From assembly GCA_937914945.1 (NCBI GenBank), contig CALGJF010000025.1:1-63127 (forward strand): a stretch of 63,127 bases of DNA, given 5' to 3'. Below, in pieces: positions 1-9,606 of the stretch. The notes below the pieces were generated by a model. The model saw only the letters and a list, made by a program, of their open reading frames with translations, was not told where the DNA came from and did not search any database. Numbering within the stretch: the stretch's first letter is position 1; the number at the start of each line of letters is the position of its first letter. The stretch is from an uncultured Bacteroidales bacterium. Lineage in GTDB: Bacteria > Bacteroidota > Bacteroidia > Bacteroidales > Bacteroidaceae. Position numbers and translations under genes: made by a program.

Positions 1-397
1 ATAAAAGAAATAAAATTAAACAAAGAATAGCTCATGGGACACCGAGGATTTTGTAGCCCCCCCCAGCTTTTGCAGGTGAGCTAAAAATTGTAGTGAATTT
101 CTATATAAGCATATAACCATAGTACTTAAATAACGTTAGTTCGATATAAGAATTTATACTAAAATTTAGCGTATTTTGTCATCTCGAACGTACGTGAGAG
201 ATCTCTTATTTTACGATATTTTTGAGATCCCTCGTCGCTACGCTCTGTCGGGATGAACAGGTTCGCGATTTGATTTAGCTTATATCGAACTCACGTTAAA
301 TAAATTTATATAAACGAAGATTTTAAGTAACATTATGTAACACCGTTCATGTATATTTTTACTGTTTTTTATACTTAACGAACAAATTCTTAAAATT
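1..397. other. AT-rich non-coding region upstream of the first recombinase
   Basis: I see no convincing gene in this stretch. It holds a run of eight C residues near position 57-64 and an inverted-repeat element at 131-298 described separately. The remainder directly before the recombinase gene is AT-rich and probably carries its promoter, but I found no clear TTTG / TAnnTTTG pair there. Confidence 0.6.
131..298. repeat. MITE-like inverted-repeat element, about 168 bp
   Basis: The ends are an inverted repeat of 20 bases: TAACGTTAGTTCGATATAAG at 131-150 pairs with CTTATATCGAACTCACGTTA at 279-298 with one mismatch. Nested inside is a second imperfect inverted repeat, GTCATCTCGA...GAGATCTC (178-205) against GAGATCCC...GGGATGAAC (224-258). 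The element has no coding capacity. Its layout resembles a non-autonomous transposable element or a dispersed intergenic palindrome. I see no clear target-site duplication, so mobility is an inference. Confidence 0.6.
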
Positions 398-1591
398 ATG
401 ACCACAGTAAAAGTAAAATTGCGCACCTCGACAATAGAGGGCAAACCGGGTGTTATCTATTATCAAATCACACACAATCAAAAGACACGGCATATTACAA
501 CACATTTTCATGTATATCCATCGGATTGGGATGCAGAGAATGAATCCTTGATAATATCCTCACATGGCAATTTGATTATCCAAAACAGTATTGACCACGA
601 TGTGGAATTACTGAAACGAATTGTAGCAGAATTTGAATCCCATAGAATAAATTACTCTGTAAGTGATATTCTCAATTGTTATATGCAGCCGCACAGTCAT
701 ATACTATTGTTGGATTATATGCAACTTCAAGTAGAAAAGTTACATGCAGCGCAACGCTTTGGAACAGCACGAAACTATATAAAAACGATATGCAGCTTTG
801 GCGAATTCCTGGGTGATGTACGATTGCCTCTTTCTGCCATGAGCGAACGACTTATTAGTGATTATAATGCCTTTTTGCTCAATAGAGGATTAACACGAAA
901 CTCTGTGTCGTTCTATATGCGTATACTACGAGCTATATATAACAAAGCTGTAAAACAGAAACTAATAGAACAGCAATACCCATTTGCCGAGGTTTATACA
1001 GGTATAGACCGCACTCGCAAACGTGCTGTATCAGAGTCTATTATAGCGCAGCTCCATCGCCTTGAATTGGTAAACGGTTCGCAGCTCGCATTATGTCGCG
1101 ATGTCTTTATGTTTAGCTACTGTACCCGAGGGATGGCCTTTGTGGATATAGCCTATCTGAAAAAGAGGGATTTGCAGAATGGGGCAATATGTTACACTCG
1201 TCGCAAAACAGGTCAGCAACTTTTAATCAGAATAGAACCAGCCATACAGCATATATTAGACCGTTATGAAAACATGGAATCACCCTACGTGTTCCCCATA
1301 TTAAGTTCTACAACCCCCACCGAAGCGTATAGACAATACCAAACAGCCTTGAATACACATAATCGCCTGTTAGGCCAATTATCAAAAATGTTAGGATGTG
1401 GTTGTAAACTAACTTCATACACTTCGAGACATAGTTGGGCTACTGCTGCCAGAAATCACAACGTACCAATATCTGTTATCAGCCAGGGAATGGGCCACAC
1501 CTCGGAGCATACTACACAGATTTATCTTGCAATGTTGGAAAATTCAGTGATAGACGATGCTAATATGAGTATAATAAAGGAGTTGGGTTGA
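398..1591 (+). CDS. Tyrosine site-specific recombinase (candidate promoter invertase)
   Basis: This 397-residue protein has the layout of Bacteroidota tyrosine recombinases: an arm-type DNA-binding region (about 1-95), a core-binding SAM-like helical domain (about 100-200) and a C-terminal catalytic domain. Catalytic residues can be read directly: Arg244 (CTRGMAF), Lys270 (RRKTG), Arg344 (SRHSW), His367 (GMGH) and the nucleophile Tyr376 (TTQIYLA). The usual first His of box II is Tyr341, as in the second recombinase of this window. The family includes phage and transposon integrases and the Tsr enzymes of Bacteroides that invert local DNA. An 18-bp inverted repeat starts two bases after the stop codon and flanks a promoter, so I infer a local invertase rather than an element integrase. 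Confidence 0.93.
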   Translation: MTTVKVKLRTSTIEGKPGVIYYQITHNQKTRHITTHFHVYPSDWDAENESLIISSHGNLIIQNSIDHDVELLKRIVAEFESHRINYSVSDILNCYMQPHSHILLLDYMQLQVEKLHAAQRFGTARNYIKTICSFGEFLGDVRLPLSAMSERLISDYNAFLLNRGLTRNSVSFYMRILRAIYNKAVKQKLIEQQYPFAEVYTGIDRTRKRAVSESIIAQLHRLELVNGSQLALCRDVFMFSYCTRGMAFVDIAYLKKRDLQNGAICYTRRKTGQQLLIRIEPAIQHILDRYENMESPYVFPILSSTTPTEAYRQYQTALNTHNRLLGQLSKMLGCGCKLTSYTSRHSWATAARNHNVPISVISQGMGHTSEHTTQIYLAMLENSVIDDANMSIIKELG

Positions 1592-1592
1592 G

Positions 1593-1868
1593 GGTTCTGC
1601 CAAAGAACCATGCATCAATCTTAAATCATGTATTATCAATATGTTATTACAGAGGACCTACATATTATTTAGAGGATTTTATACGCTAAGTACATATAAA
1701 TAGATAGCTCCCGGGCGATAGAAAAAACTTTAAATTACACTTTATAATGCGCTGCCCTCACACCGGAATGGCTTGTGTAAAAATTATATAGATGAATTTT
1801 TGATTTATTGATAACATTTTTGTTTTTTTTACTATATTTGCACGATGATGTGGTTCTTTGGCAGAACC
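1593..1868. promoter_or_regulatory. Putative invertible promoter segment 1 with 18-bp inverted repeats
   Basis: GGTTCTGCCAAAGAACCA (1593-1610) and TGGTTCTTTGGCAGAACC (1851-1868) are perfect reverse complements and bracket 240 bp. Each repeat has GGTTCT/AGAACC arms around an asymmetric 5-base centre, the usual shape of a tyrosine-recombinase crossover site. The left copy abuts the recombinase gene; the right copy lies about 390 bp upstream of the large operon. The only consensus-like promoter inside points right, so the segment appears to be ON for that operon. Inversion itself is inferred, not seen. Confidence 0.8.
1807..1840 (+). promoter_or_regulatory. Bacteroides-type promoter inside invertible segment 1
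   Basis: A -7 box TATATTTG lies at 1833-1840 and matches TAnnTTTG. A -33-like ATTG lies at 1807-1810, 22 bases upstream. Transcription would start near 1845 and read through the right inverted repeat towards the gene at 2261. I found no matching -7 box on the opposite strand of the segment. Confidence 0.6.
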
Positions 1869-2260
1869 TACACCACAAATAATATTTACGATGAACAAGA
1901 TTGCTTCGGGTAGCAATATTCGAAAAGAAAAAGGTTCGCTTGTGAATGGGGCAAATGACTGTTAGGTGTACTCAAAAAGCAGAATTACAGTATTTATTTA
2001 AGTAAACTGTGAAAAAGAAAATTTTGCCAGATTAGAAAGATTGTTATGAGACTTAAATGCTGTTGTAACAATAAGTGCATCGATAGAGTGATTGTAAAAA
2101 GAATATTGAGTGATTAATCTTGTTGGTGCTATAGAAAAAAGGTTAATTGTTAATTTGTAAGTTTTTATCACTACGTAAAACTAATGAAGAAAAATGGTTG
2201 TCTATTACAATTCCTATTTTCTTTATTTAAGATTAAATTGATTGAAATGTATTAATAATT
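1869..2260 (+). promoter_or_regulatory. Long 5' leader of operon A with a 24-codon leader ORF
   Basis: About 390 bases separate the right inverted repeat from the first large gene. They contain a short reading frame at 1891-1965 (24 codons, TAG stop) that begins shortly after the predicted transcript start. Within it ATTGCT...AGCAAT can form a small stem-loop. The rest is AT-rich with no other ORF I would support. The leader could regulate translation, but nothing here proves it. Confidence 0.35.
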
Positions 2261-5200
2261 ATGAGGAAGGTTCTATTGTTTTTATGCTTGTTATGTAGCA
2301 ATTTGTTTATGCTGTCCGCAACCGATCGTTATTATGACAAGCATATCATTATTGTCATAGATCAAGGTGCTGTTGCTCGCGCGCATCAAGATGGGCATTA
2401 TTCTAAAGCTATGACTGATTTGTATGAAGTTGTTAGTAGTATATTACAGAATCGTCCAATTACAACAATGAACGAATCGATGTCTCGTATTGCATCCGGT
2501 TTTTCATTCAACGAGAATACAGACATGGTGTCTTTGTTCTCTTTCGGTATACCAAATGATTCCGAGTCGTGGAGAAAACTAAAAAGTCGTCTTGCAGAGA
2601 AGTATTCTTTTGATAAATTCTCCGATGAATTGATAAAAAAACGTACAATCTATTCTAGTGCAGATGAAAAGACTTTGTCGGATTTTGTTAAACAGGATGT
2701 ATACAATCTGTTCAAAAATGATGCTTTGTTTAAAAGAATGAATGGAACATTGTGTACGAGTCTTTCTCATTATGTTTATCCATTGATTCTTAAATATGTG
2801 GATCGCTCGGTTAAAGCCAAGGAGTATTATCTTTTTTTAGTTTCAGATTTTTATGCAGGTGGCGGTTCCAATGATGCTAATGACCGTTACAGGATAAACG
2901 AATTGTTTGGTATGGGTAAGAAGAATGATAAGTATCGTGATTTCCATACCAAAATTAATAATATATCTTCTTTATATTCATCGGTGGATGTAATGAAAAT
3001 TGTCCCTTATGGTTTAGGTGAGAGAGAGAATATAAATAAAGTAAATGACGAAGAATTCTTTCCTGTGATATTTGGAAAGAAAATTTTGCTTGATGCTTGT
3101 TTGGGCTCTACTTCTTTTGTTTCTTCAGATGTGCGACTGAAACAAGAGAAACTTGGTGAACCAAATTATAAACTTTCACCTGTTGTGCTCACTTTTGCTC
3201 ATAATGGAAAGATACAGCTCGAAAAAATAAAGTTTACATTAAAAGATAAGTCGGGTAAAGAGTACATTAATAAAGTTTACGATGATACAACCGAGCTTGA
3301 AACAATGTATGATTCAATAATTAAAGGGTATAATTTCCCAATTGTTGAGAATCTTAAAATAGATGATTTGACTGAAGGTGATGAATTGTCATTAGAGTAT
3401 ATCTTATATACTAAGTCTAATGCTCCTGATGATGTGGATGTCCCTTTATTGCCATATGTCTTTGTCGCTCAAAAGGACTATGTAGTGACCGATGATGTTT
3501 TTATACCGTACCCTCAAATGTCTAATTCTGAAATGTTTATTATGATTGCTATAATATTATTATTGTTGATCTTTTATTTTTCTCTTTTGTGGTTCTTGTA
3601 TTTGTGGCGCGGAAAGAATAGGAACGTTTCTTTTGACTTTAAAATATCTCCCATATCAAATGAACGTTTTATGGAAGTAAAGGATAATAAGGTCATAAAT
3701 TATGATTGTTGGTATTGGGATGGTGTTTTAAGTAATCGTGATATACGTATAACCGGCAAGTATAATGTAGAAAATAAATTATGGGCAAAAAAATATAAAT
3801 ATGTTGTAGAGTATTGGGTAGAGGATGTGGATACAAACCAAGATTTCTCTTTCCGCCCAGGTCTTCAAACAAGAAATAGTGATGGCAGTTTAAGAAGTGC
3901 ATGTAAGTGGTATGTGGTTCAAGAGGATTCTGATGCCAGTGGTAAATTTAGTGCAACTGCAAATGTCTTTATTAGCGATGGTACGACACCATGTGATAAC
4001 AAGGTACCTGATTTTACATTAGATCATATTCTTAAGGTAAAAATAAAGGTTAGAATAAAAATGGTCGATGATAACAACAAAGTTATTAAATACTTAGTTG
4101 TTCCCGGTCGTTTTGGTGATAGCGAGAATGTAGAGAAAGTTTATTCTTTTATAGTAAAACCCAAATTGCAGAATAGTGACTTGTGGATGGCATTTGACCC
4201 TGGTACAACAGGTTCTTGTGCTGCATTTGGTATCGCTACATTACCTTCTAAACTTAATAATATATACTTGGCTATGAATAGCTATCAGGTTAAGCATGGT
4301 AATGATTGGGTCGAGGTTAACAGCCCGGTATTCCCTTCTAAAATTAGGATAAATAAAAAATCTTCACGCCTATTCAGTGGAGCCTTTACAGCCGAGGATT
4401 TGCTTGAGGGTGCAAATGAAGATTTTGAATTTGGTAACAAAGCTGAAATGCTTTGGGGAAGACAGAATTGTTTCCAATCGATTAAAAAGTTGCTTGGATA
4501 TGCTTCACCTCAAGAAATAATTAGCGACACTAATGAAATAGCAGAGATATCGGGTCAGGATCTTGCCCATCTTCTTGTCAAAGGTCTTTACAACCATACC
4601 AAAGCATATATAGAGGACAAGAATAACGAAGTTGATGACGCAACAAGAGATATGTTTATGCCTAATGGTGTATTCTCGCCTCAGCGTGCAATAGTTGCAG
4701 TTCCTAACAACTATACACTTGTAAAGATACAGGAAATGGTTGATAGTGTTAAGCGCCTTGGTGAGTTCAAGGAGGTACACTATATATATGAGTCTGAGGC
4801 TGTAATGATGACTTACCTCAGGAAGAATTGGGATTCTCTCGCTGCCGATAGTGCTAAAAAACGTAACAATGTGTACGTTGTGTATGACATGGGTGGCGCT
4901 ACCATTAATGCAACAGCCTTTAAACTTAATGTAAATACCACTGCAAAAAATGGAAATATAAATACTAGCAGTATTGATGTTGAAACGATATCAAAAGTTG
5001 GTTATGGAATTGGTGGTGATGATATTGATTATGCATTGATACAAATGATATACAATGCGCCGTCAATTAAGGCAACTATGGAAAATAACGATGTTGATAT
5101 AGATAAACATCAACGTAAATACAAAGTTAAACTTATAGAGCTTGCTCGTGAAATAAAACTTAGTTGGATAGAGACTAGTAAAGGAAATAAAAAAGCCCCA

Positions 5201-6148
5201 GGTATTATAACGAATAATATAGACGATCTTTGGACTAAAATATATAATAAGTTTGGAGAAAAAGCGCTTGGTGAGATTGAACTCCCCGTAGAACCTACAA
5301 GCGAAGATGTTGCATACTTCAAAAATGAGGGTGTTAAACGCACCAATATGAGAAAATTTGTTCTGGAGTATGTAAATGATGCAGTCTCGAATTTGCTTTC
5401 AACGGTAAAAGGTTATACAAACGTTGTGCTAATAATGAGTGGTAGAAGTGTGTTGTATCCCGGTGTGCGCGATAATGTGGGAAATGCTCTAAAGTCAAGT
5501 TTCAAAAATATAGAAGTTTGGGATGGTTTCTTTAATGAGGATGGTACTCCTAATGCAGATATGGTGAAAACTGCCGTAGCTGTTGGTGCATGTTGGTATG
5601 CTATGTATAGTAATAGAATAAACATGCGTCATAATTTGGTTACAACATCATTTGGTTATATTGATTATGTAAATAATAAAGAAACGTTTGTTCCTGTTAT
5701 TGAACGCAATATGAGGTACGATGCAAATGGTACATGTTGCAGAATTGTTGAAGCAAAGAGCGACCAGTTGAGATCGGTGGAATTTGTACAGATGCTAGGA
5801 ATGAATTACGATGAAATATACTCTCAAGAGATAAAACACAAAATGAATAAACTTGATACAATATATCAAAAAGATATTTCGCCAAATGTTGCTAGTGTAA
5901 AGATTATTGTCGATGATAAGAATAATTTTTCCTATGCAGTGGAAACAGGTACCGTTACAGTAACACCTGAGAACAACTCCTTGTCGCGTCTTGCATCCGG
6001 GGCTGTGAAAACTCAAATCGATATGGAAAATAGTCCTGCATATGTATTTGCAACACTTAATATCCTAGAAAAAGATGAGAACGAAGTGATTGCAAAGAGT
6101 GCGTCATCGAATGTTAACAAACGTAAATCCGGTGGTGTGCGTTTTTAG
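2261..6148 (+). CDS. Membrane protein: vWA-like periplasmic domain, TM helix, cytoplasmic Hsp70/actin-fold ATPase
   Basis: The 1295-residue protein begins with a signal peptide (about 1-20). An N-terminal region with an IIIVID strand and LVSDF motif resembles a degenerate von Willebrand A fold, although the metal-site DxSxS reads DQGAV. A strong transmembrane helix lies near 420-447, followed by a domain of unknown type. From about residue 640 the protein is an Hsp70/actin-fold ATPase: phosphate-1 loop FDPGTTGS, phosphate-2 YDMGGATI and an adenosine-like MSGRSVLYPG. It is the first gene of operon A. The layout suggests an exported sensor coupled through the membrane to a cytoplasmic ATPase. 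The domain assignments are by eye; the Hsp70-like part is the firmest. Confidence 0.75.
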   Translation: MRKVLLFLCLLCSNLFMLSATDRYYDKHIIIVIDQGAVARAHQDGHYSKAMTDLYEVVSSILQNRPITTMNESMSRIASGFSFNENTDMVSLFSFGIPNDSESWRKLKSRLAEKYSFDKFSDELIKKRTIYSSADEKTLSDFVKQDVYNLFKNDALFKRMNGTLCTSLSHYVYPLILKYVDRSVKAKEYYLFLVSDFYAGGGSNDANDRYRINELFGMGKKNDKYRDFHTKINNISSLYSSVDVMKIVPYGLGERENINKVNDEEFFPVIFGKKILLDACLGSTSFVSSDVRLKQEKLGEPNYKLSPVVLTFAHNGKIQLEKIKFTLKDKSGKEYINKVYDDTTELETMYDSIIKGYNFPIVENLKIDDLTEGDELSLEYILYTKSNAPDDVDVPLLPYVFVAQKDYVVTDDVFIPYPQMSNSEMFIMIAIILLLLIFYFSLLWFLYLWRGKNRNVSFDFKISPISNERFMEVKDNKVINYDCWYWDGVLSNRDIRITGKYNVENKLWAKKYKYVVEYWVEDVDTNQDFSFRPGLQTRNSDGSLRSACKWYVVQEDSDASGKFSATANVFISDGTTPCDNKVPDFTLDHILKVKIKVRIKMVDDNNKVIKYLVVPGRFGDSENVEKVYSFIVKPKLQNSDLWMAFDPGTTGSCAAFGIATLPSKLNNIYLAMNSYQVKHGNDWVEVNSPVFPSKIRINKKSSRLFSGAFTAEDLLEGANEDFEFGNKAEMLWGRQNCFQSIKKLLGYASPQEIISDTNEIAEISGQDLAHLLVKGLYNHTKAYIEDKNNEVDDATRDMFMPNGVFSPQRAIVAVPNNYTLVKIQEMVDSVKRLGEFKEVHYIYESEAVMMTYLRKNWDSLAADSAKKRNNVYVVYDMGGATINATAFKLNVNTTAKNGNINTSSIDVETISKVGYGIGGDDIDYALIQMIYNAPSIKATMENNDVDIDKHQRKYKVKLIELAREIKLSWIETSKGNKKAPGIITNNIDDLWTKIYNKFGEKALGEIELPVEPTSEDVAYFKNEGVKRTNMRKFVLEYVNDAVSNLLSTVKGYTNVVLIMSGRSVLYPGVRDNVGNALKSSFKNIEVWDGFFNEDGTPNADMVKTAVAVGACWYAMYSNRINMRHNLVTTSFGYIDYVNNKETFVPVIERNMRYDANGTCCRIVEAKSDQLRSVEFVQMLGMNYDEIYSQEIKHKMNKLDTIYQKDISPNVASVKIIVDDKNNFSYAVETGTVTVTPENNSLSRLASGAVKTQIDMENSPAYVFATLNILEKDENEVIAKSASSNVNKRKSGGVRF

Positions 6149-6178
6149 ATTTTAAAAGTTATAAATAAAATATACAAT

Positions 6179-8176
6179 ATGAAAAAAAGATTATTTTCTT
6201 TGATGCTTTTGGGTGTTGCACTTTCGAATTTCGCCCAACAGGCAAAGTATAACCATGAATATGGAATAGAGATTAATGATTCAAAAGTTATAGCCTGCAA
6301 AGTTGATTCAATTAAAAAATATCTTTATTATGGTGATGAATTGAAATTGGAACTTTCGCAATTTTATGGAGACTATGATCATACTCCATCAGAAATGCAA
6401 TTAATTGCAAATGTTCCAGTATATAATTACGATAATAAGAAACAAGAAAATATAAAGAACCACGCAAAGAAGCAAACCAAGACCCCTTATTTGTTGGTTA
6501 AGTCAAGCGATAGCGTTGTTACAATAACGCGTGTACAAGACTCTAAACTTTTGTGTACCATAGAACAATTTAATTCTAAAGATTCAATTCATCAGCAGAT
6601 AGCTTGGAAGAATTCTGGTTTTTCTTTTAAGTGCAAAGCGGATTCTGTATTTGTGGGAGATACAGTGTCTGCGACCTTGAAATTCAATGGTAATACTCTT
6701 TGGGAATTAAACAATGGTACAATAATATTGGGTAACGATACAGTACTCTGTGGCTTGAATGTAAAAGGTTTAAATCCTTTGCATGTGAAATTTGTGGTAC
6801 CTAATTCTTTAGGAGAAAAATGCTTCACTGTATATGGTGATTTTAAGCACGATTATTTCGGGTTCAGTGGTAGGATGAAATATCACAATAAATTGGTGGT
6901 AATCGAAAAAGAAGAAAAAAACTTTTTAAACTTTTGCTCTTTTGAAAGGTGTTTGGAATGGCTTATTGGTTTATCTTGGCACTTCTTGTTGCTTGTTGGT
7001 GTTGCATTGTTTGCGATAGTATTGTTTATAGTTGTTAAAAAAAATAAAAGAGGTAAAAAGGGTTCGAAGGATAGTGGTGAAGTGAATGATAGACCAGACG
7101 AAGATGGTATGAACGCTTCTCTCGGCAATGCATCTTCCGAACAGCCCTCACCTGAAGGCTATGTTCCCGAGGAGGTTGTAAAGACTTTGGAACAAAGTGT
7201 AGAAGATTTGAAGAAACAAATAGAAGAACATGGAGAAACTATTAAATCAAAAGAGACGGAAATAACGAAACTAAACGATGAAAATGGTAAATTGAATGAT
7301 TCCTTGCTAAAAGCGCAAAAAAAAGTTAAAACAATAGCGAGGGAAAAGGACAAATATTACCAGGAAAGGCATAAAGAACTTGAGGAAAAGATTGAAACTA
7401 ATAAAAAAAAGATAAATCAATTGACTGAATCTCTTGCTAAAAGTTTAGATGAAAAAGAGAATTTAAATGGATTATTGAATCAAGCGAAAATAGATATTGA
7501 TAACTTGAATAGCGCTCAAGCCAAATTCACTTCAATAATTACGTTTGTTCCATTCGCCGAACAGTATTGCAATAACATTCAACACCTTATTGATATTGTC
7601 AATATGGTCGAAAAAGCGGGAATAGGTCTGCGCAATATAACTTCGATTGAAGACCCATGGCATATAATGAAGGCGATTACCCGCTTCAGTTCGTCTATGT
7701 CCGAGATTAATCTAATGCAGTTTTATACAGAGGTTAAGATGATTTGTAGTGGGCAAATAGTTCTTAATGATACTATGCTATGCAAATATGACCAGCATCA
7801 GAACGCTGATGAGCTTAATAATTCTCTAAAGAACTATTTTTTTGATACATATTTACGCCGTTATGTAGATGCGGCGGTGGTTCTAAATGAGACTATGGCT
7901 GGAATGAGTGGGCTTACAAATGGTATCTCGCAAGAATTTATTGCACCGTTTGTTGCATTTCGTTCACAACTTATTGATGTTTTAGCTTCGTTGGGTATTA
8001 CTGTAATTTACGTAAGTTTATTTGAGAATATTGGTCAGAAGTTAGACCTACAAGTTGAACTCGGTGATTTTGGTGATTTCCCATCAGGAGCTATTTTGGA
8101 TATCGAAAATTGTATTGTATATCTGACTGGTGGAAATAAACCCGCCTCGAAAATAAGAGTAAAGGTTCAAGAATGA
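6179..8176 (+). CDS. Exported/membrane protein with cytoplasmic coiled coil
   Basis: This 665-residue protein has a signal peptide (first 20 residues, ending in FAQQ), a beta-rich periplasmic region of about 240 residues, and one transmembrane helix near 262-287 followed by a basic KKNKRGKK stop-transfer stretch. A long Lys/Glu-rich coiled coil spans roughly 330-450, and a helical C-terminal domain of unknown family follows. It starts 30 bases after the Hsp70-like gene. The single-pass topology with an external domain matches that of the preceding protein, so the two may form a membrane complex. I do not recognise the family. Confidence 0.75.
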   Translation: MKKRLFSLMLLGVALSNFAQQAKYNHEYGIEINDSKVIACKVDSIKKYLYYGDELKLELSQFYGDYDHTPSEMQLIANVPVYNYDNKKQENIKNHAKKQTKTPYLLVKSSDSVVTITRVQDSKLLCTIEQFNSKDSIHQQIAWKNSGFSFKCKADSVFVGDTVSATLKFNGNTLWELNNGTIILGNDTVLCGLNVKGLNPLHVKFVVPNSLGEKCFTVYGDFKHDYFGFSGRMKYHNKLVVIEKEEKNFLNFCSFERCLEWLIGLSWHFLLLVGVALFAIVLFIVVKKNKRGKKGSKDSGEVNDRPDEDGMNASLGNASSEQPSPEGYVPEEVVKTLEQSVEDLKKQIEEHGETIKSKETEITKLNDENGKLNDSLLKAQKKVKTIAREKDKYYQERHKELEEKIETNKKKINQLTESLAKSLDEKENLNGLLNQAKIDIDNLNSAQAKFTSIITFVPFAEQYCNNIQHLIDIVNMVEKAGIGLRNITSIEDPWHIMKAITRFSSSMSEINLMQFYTEVKMICSGQIVLNDTMLCKYDQHQNADELNNSLKNYFFDTYLRRYVDAAVVLNETMAGMSGLTNGISQEFIAPFVAFRSQLIDVLASLGITVIYVSLFENIGQKLDLQVELGDFGDFPSGAILDIENCIVYLTGGNKPASKIRVKVQE

Positions 8177-8268
8177 TAAGACCAGATTTTATTATAGGCA
8201 AAATTCTAATAAAAGACGCCTGTAGTATAAAAGATTGAGGATAAAATAACTATTAAATACATATTACT

Positions 8269-9582
8269 ATGAATACAAGAAAAATAATTTTACTTTCTGT
8301 GGCATTGCTACTAGTCTTTTATTTCCTTTTGGAGTTTCTTGTACCGCCGACTCCAATGAGTAATAATTTCAATGCTACCTATCCCGAGGTTCTTGATAGT
8401 GTAGGATATCCTAAGAAGATAGATGTTGTTGCCGACTTTTCCGGCAGTATGAGAGGTTACATAGAATTTAGTGGAATCTCAGAGCAAGTCGATAATAGTA
8501 TCTTTATAAGCACAGTGTCGGATTTCTTAACCGATTATGAGTCAATGTCATCGGGCGGCAATGCTGTTGTGCATTGTGCAGATAAGAAATATACCAAGGA
8601 TGCTTTCAGAGAGAAATTGCGCAACAAAAAGATCTTTCATGGTGGAACAACAGAATTGGATGCTCTTATCGATAAGGCATGTTGTTTCGCGAGTGATACT
8701 TCAGTGAGTGTGTTATTGTCAGACATGATTATGTCTTATGGGGTAAATGTTATAGAGAATTCAAAAGACCCTCATTATAATTTAACACAGTTAAATGGGC
8801 TCGCTTCTGCCATTAAGAGCAAGGTGGTGGGAATAAAGGATAAGAATCTTCATGTAATGCTTGTACAATATCTAAGTGATTTTAAAGGCGATTATTATTA
8901 TAACTATATGGAGAATCTTCCTACACGCAAGAGTGCATTTAAAGGTACATTGATGAAAAAAAGACCTTTCTATATGGTTATGATAGGTAAAAAAGAGCAT
9001 CTAGTCTCATTGTATAGCAAATGCATGGCAGAGGGCAATAAAGTTTATACTTCATTTGATATAATTGAGGGAAATAATAAGTTCTCTTATGAAATAAATG
9101 AGCATGAAACTAAGTATTGGAACAAGGGAGAAAGCAAACTTGATGAAACCGGCTCGTTCTGGACCGAACTTGGGGATTTAGCAAATAAAAGAACAAAATT
9201 CAACATTGTGTATCCTAATTTTATTCTGCCCAAATATATTAAAAATGAAAATATACAGGTGAAAGTCTCTGCGGGTGCAGCGGTACTTGATAAGAATTAT
9301 GATATTGCAACTCAAAAGCTTGCTTTTTCTGTTGAGACTCCTGCTTTTGACTTAATGAAAAAGAAAACCATTATAGAAATTTCAGTTGTTTATAACACTT
9401 TAGGTGGTTGGAATGATACATCAATTAAAGATGACGTAAATATAAATGTTGCCGAACTTGAGGGTAAGACTTGGTGTATTAAGTCGGTTATCGACGCATT
9501 GGATGCCGCATACTTCGGCAATAGCGAGCGTAATGCGAATGTTGTGATTTCCTCTTCTGAAATTATCTTTATAAAGAAATAA
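8269..9582 (+). CDS. Membrane-anchored von Willebrand A domain protein
   Basis: The protein (437 residues) has an N-terminal hydrophobic anchor (about 5-24) and then a vWA domain with an intact metal-ion site: DFSGS near residue 60 (DxSxS), a threonine in GGTTELD near 127 and VLLSDM near 150. Such domains bind ligands or partner proteins through Mg2+. The C-terminal part is beta-rich and of unknown type. It lies between a membrane coiled-coil protein and a small membrane protein, and is probably one subunit of the same envelope-linked assembly. The 92-base gap before it contains no clear terminator. Confidence 0.8.
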   Translation: MNTRKIILLSVALLLVFYFLLEFLVPPTPMSNNFNATYPEVLDSVGYPKKIDVVADFSGSMRGYIEFSGISEQVDNSIFISTVSDFLTDYESMSSGGNAVVHCADKKYTKDAFREKLRNKKIFHGGTTELDALIDKACCFASDTSVSVLLSDMIMSYGVNVIENSKDPHYNLTQLNGLASAIKSKVVGIKDKNLHVMLVQYLSDFKGDYYYNYMENLPTRKSAFKGTLMKKRPFYMVMIGKKEHLVSLYSKCMAEGNKVYTSFDIIEGNNKFSYEINEHETKYWNKGESKLDETGSFWTELGDLANKRTKFNIVYPNFILPKYIKNENIQVKVSAGAAVLDKNYDIATQKLAFSVETPAFDLMKKKTIIEISVVYNTLGGWNDTSIKDDVNINVAELEGKTWCIKSVIDALDAAYFGNSERNANVVISSSEIIFIKK

Positions 9583-9606
9583 ATTAACATTTAAAATATT
9601 ATAGTT

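Noticed and set aside
1593..1868. Inverted repeats as two terminator hairpins
   Set aside because: The perfect match is between the two distant copies, and neither copy is followed by a T run; recombination sites fit better.
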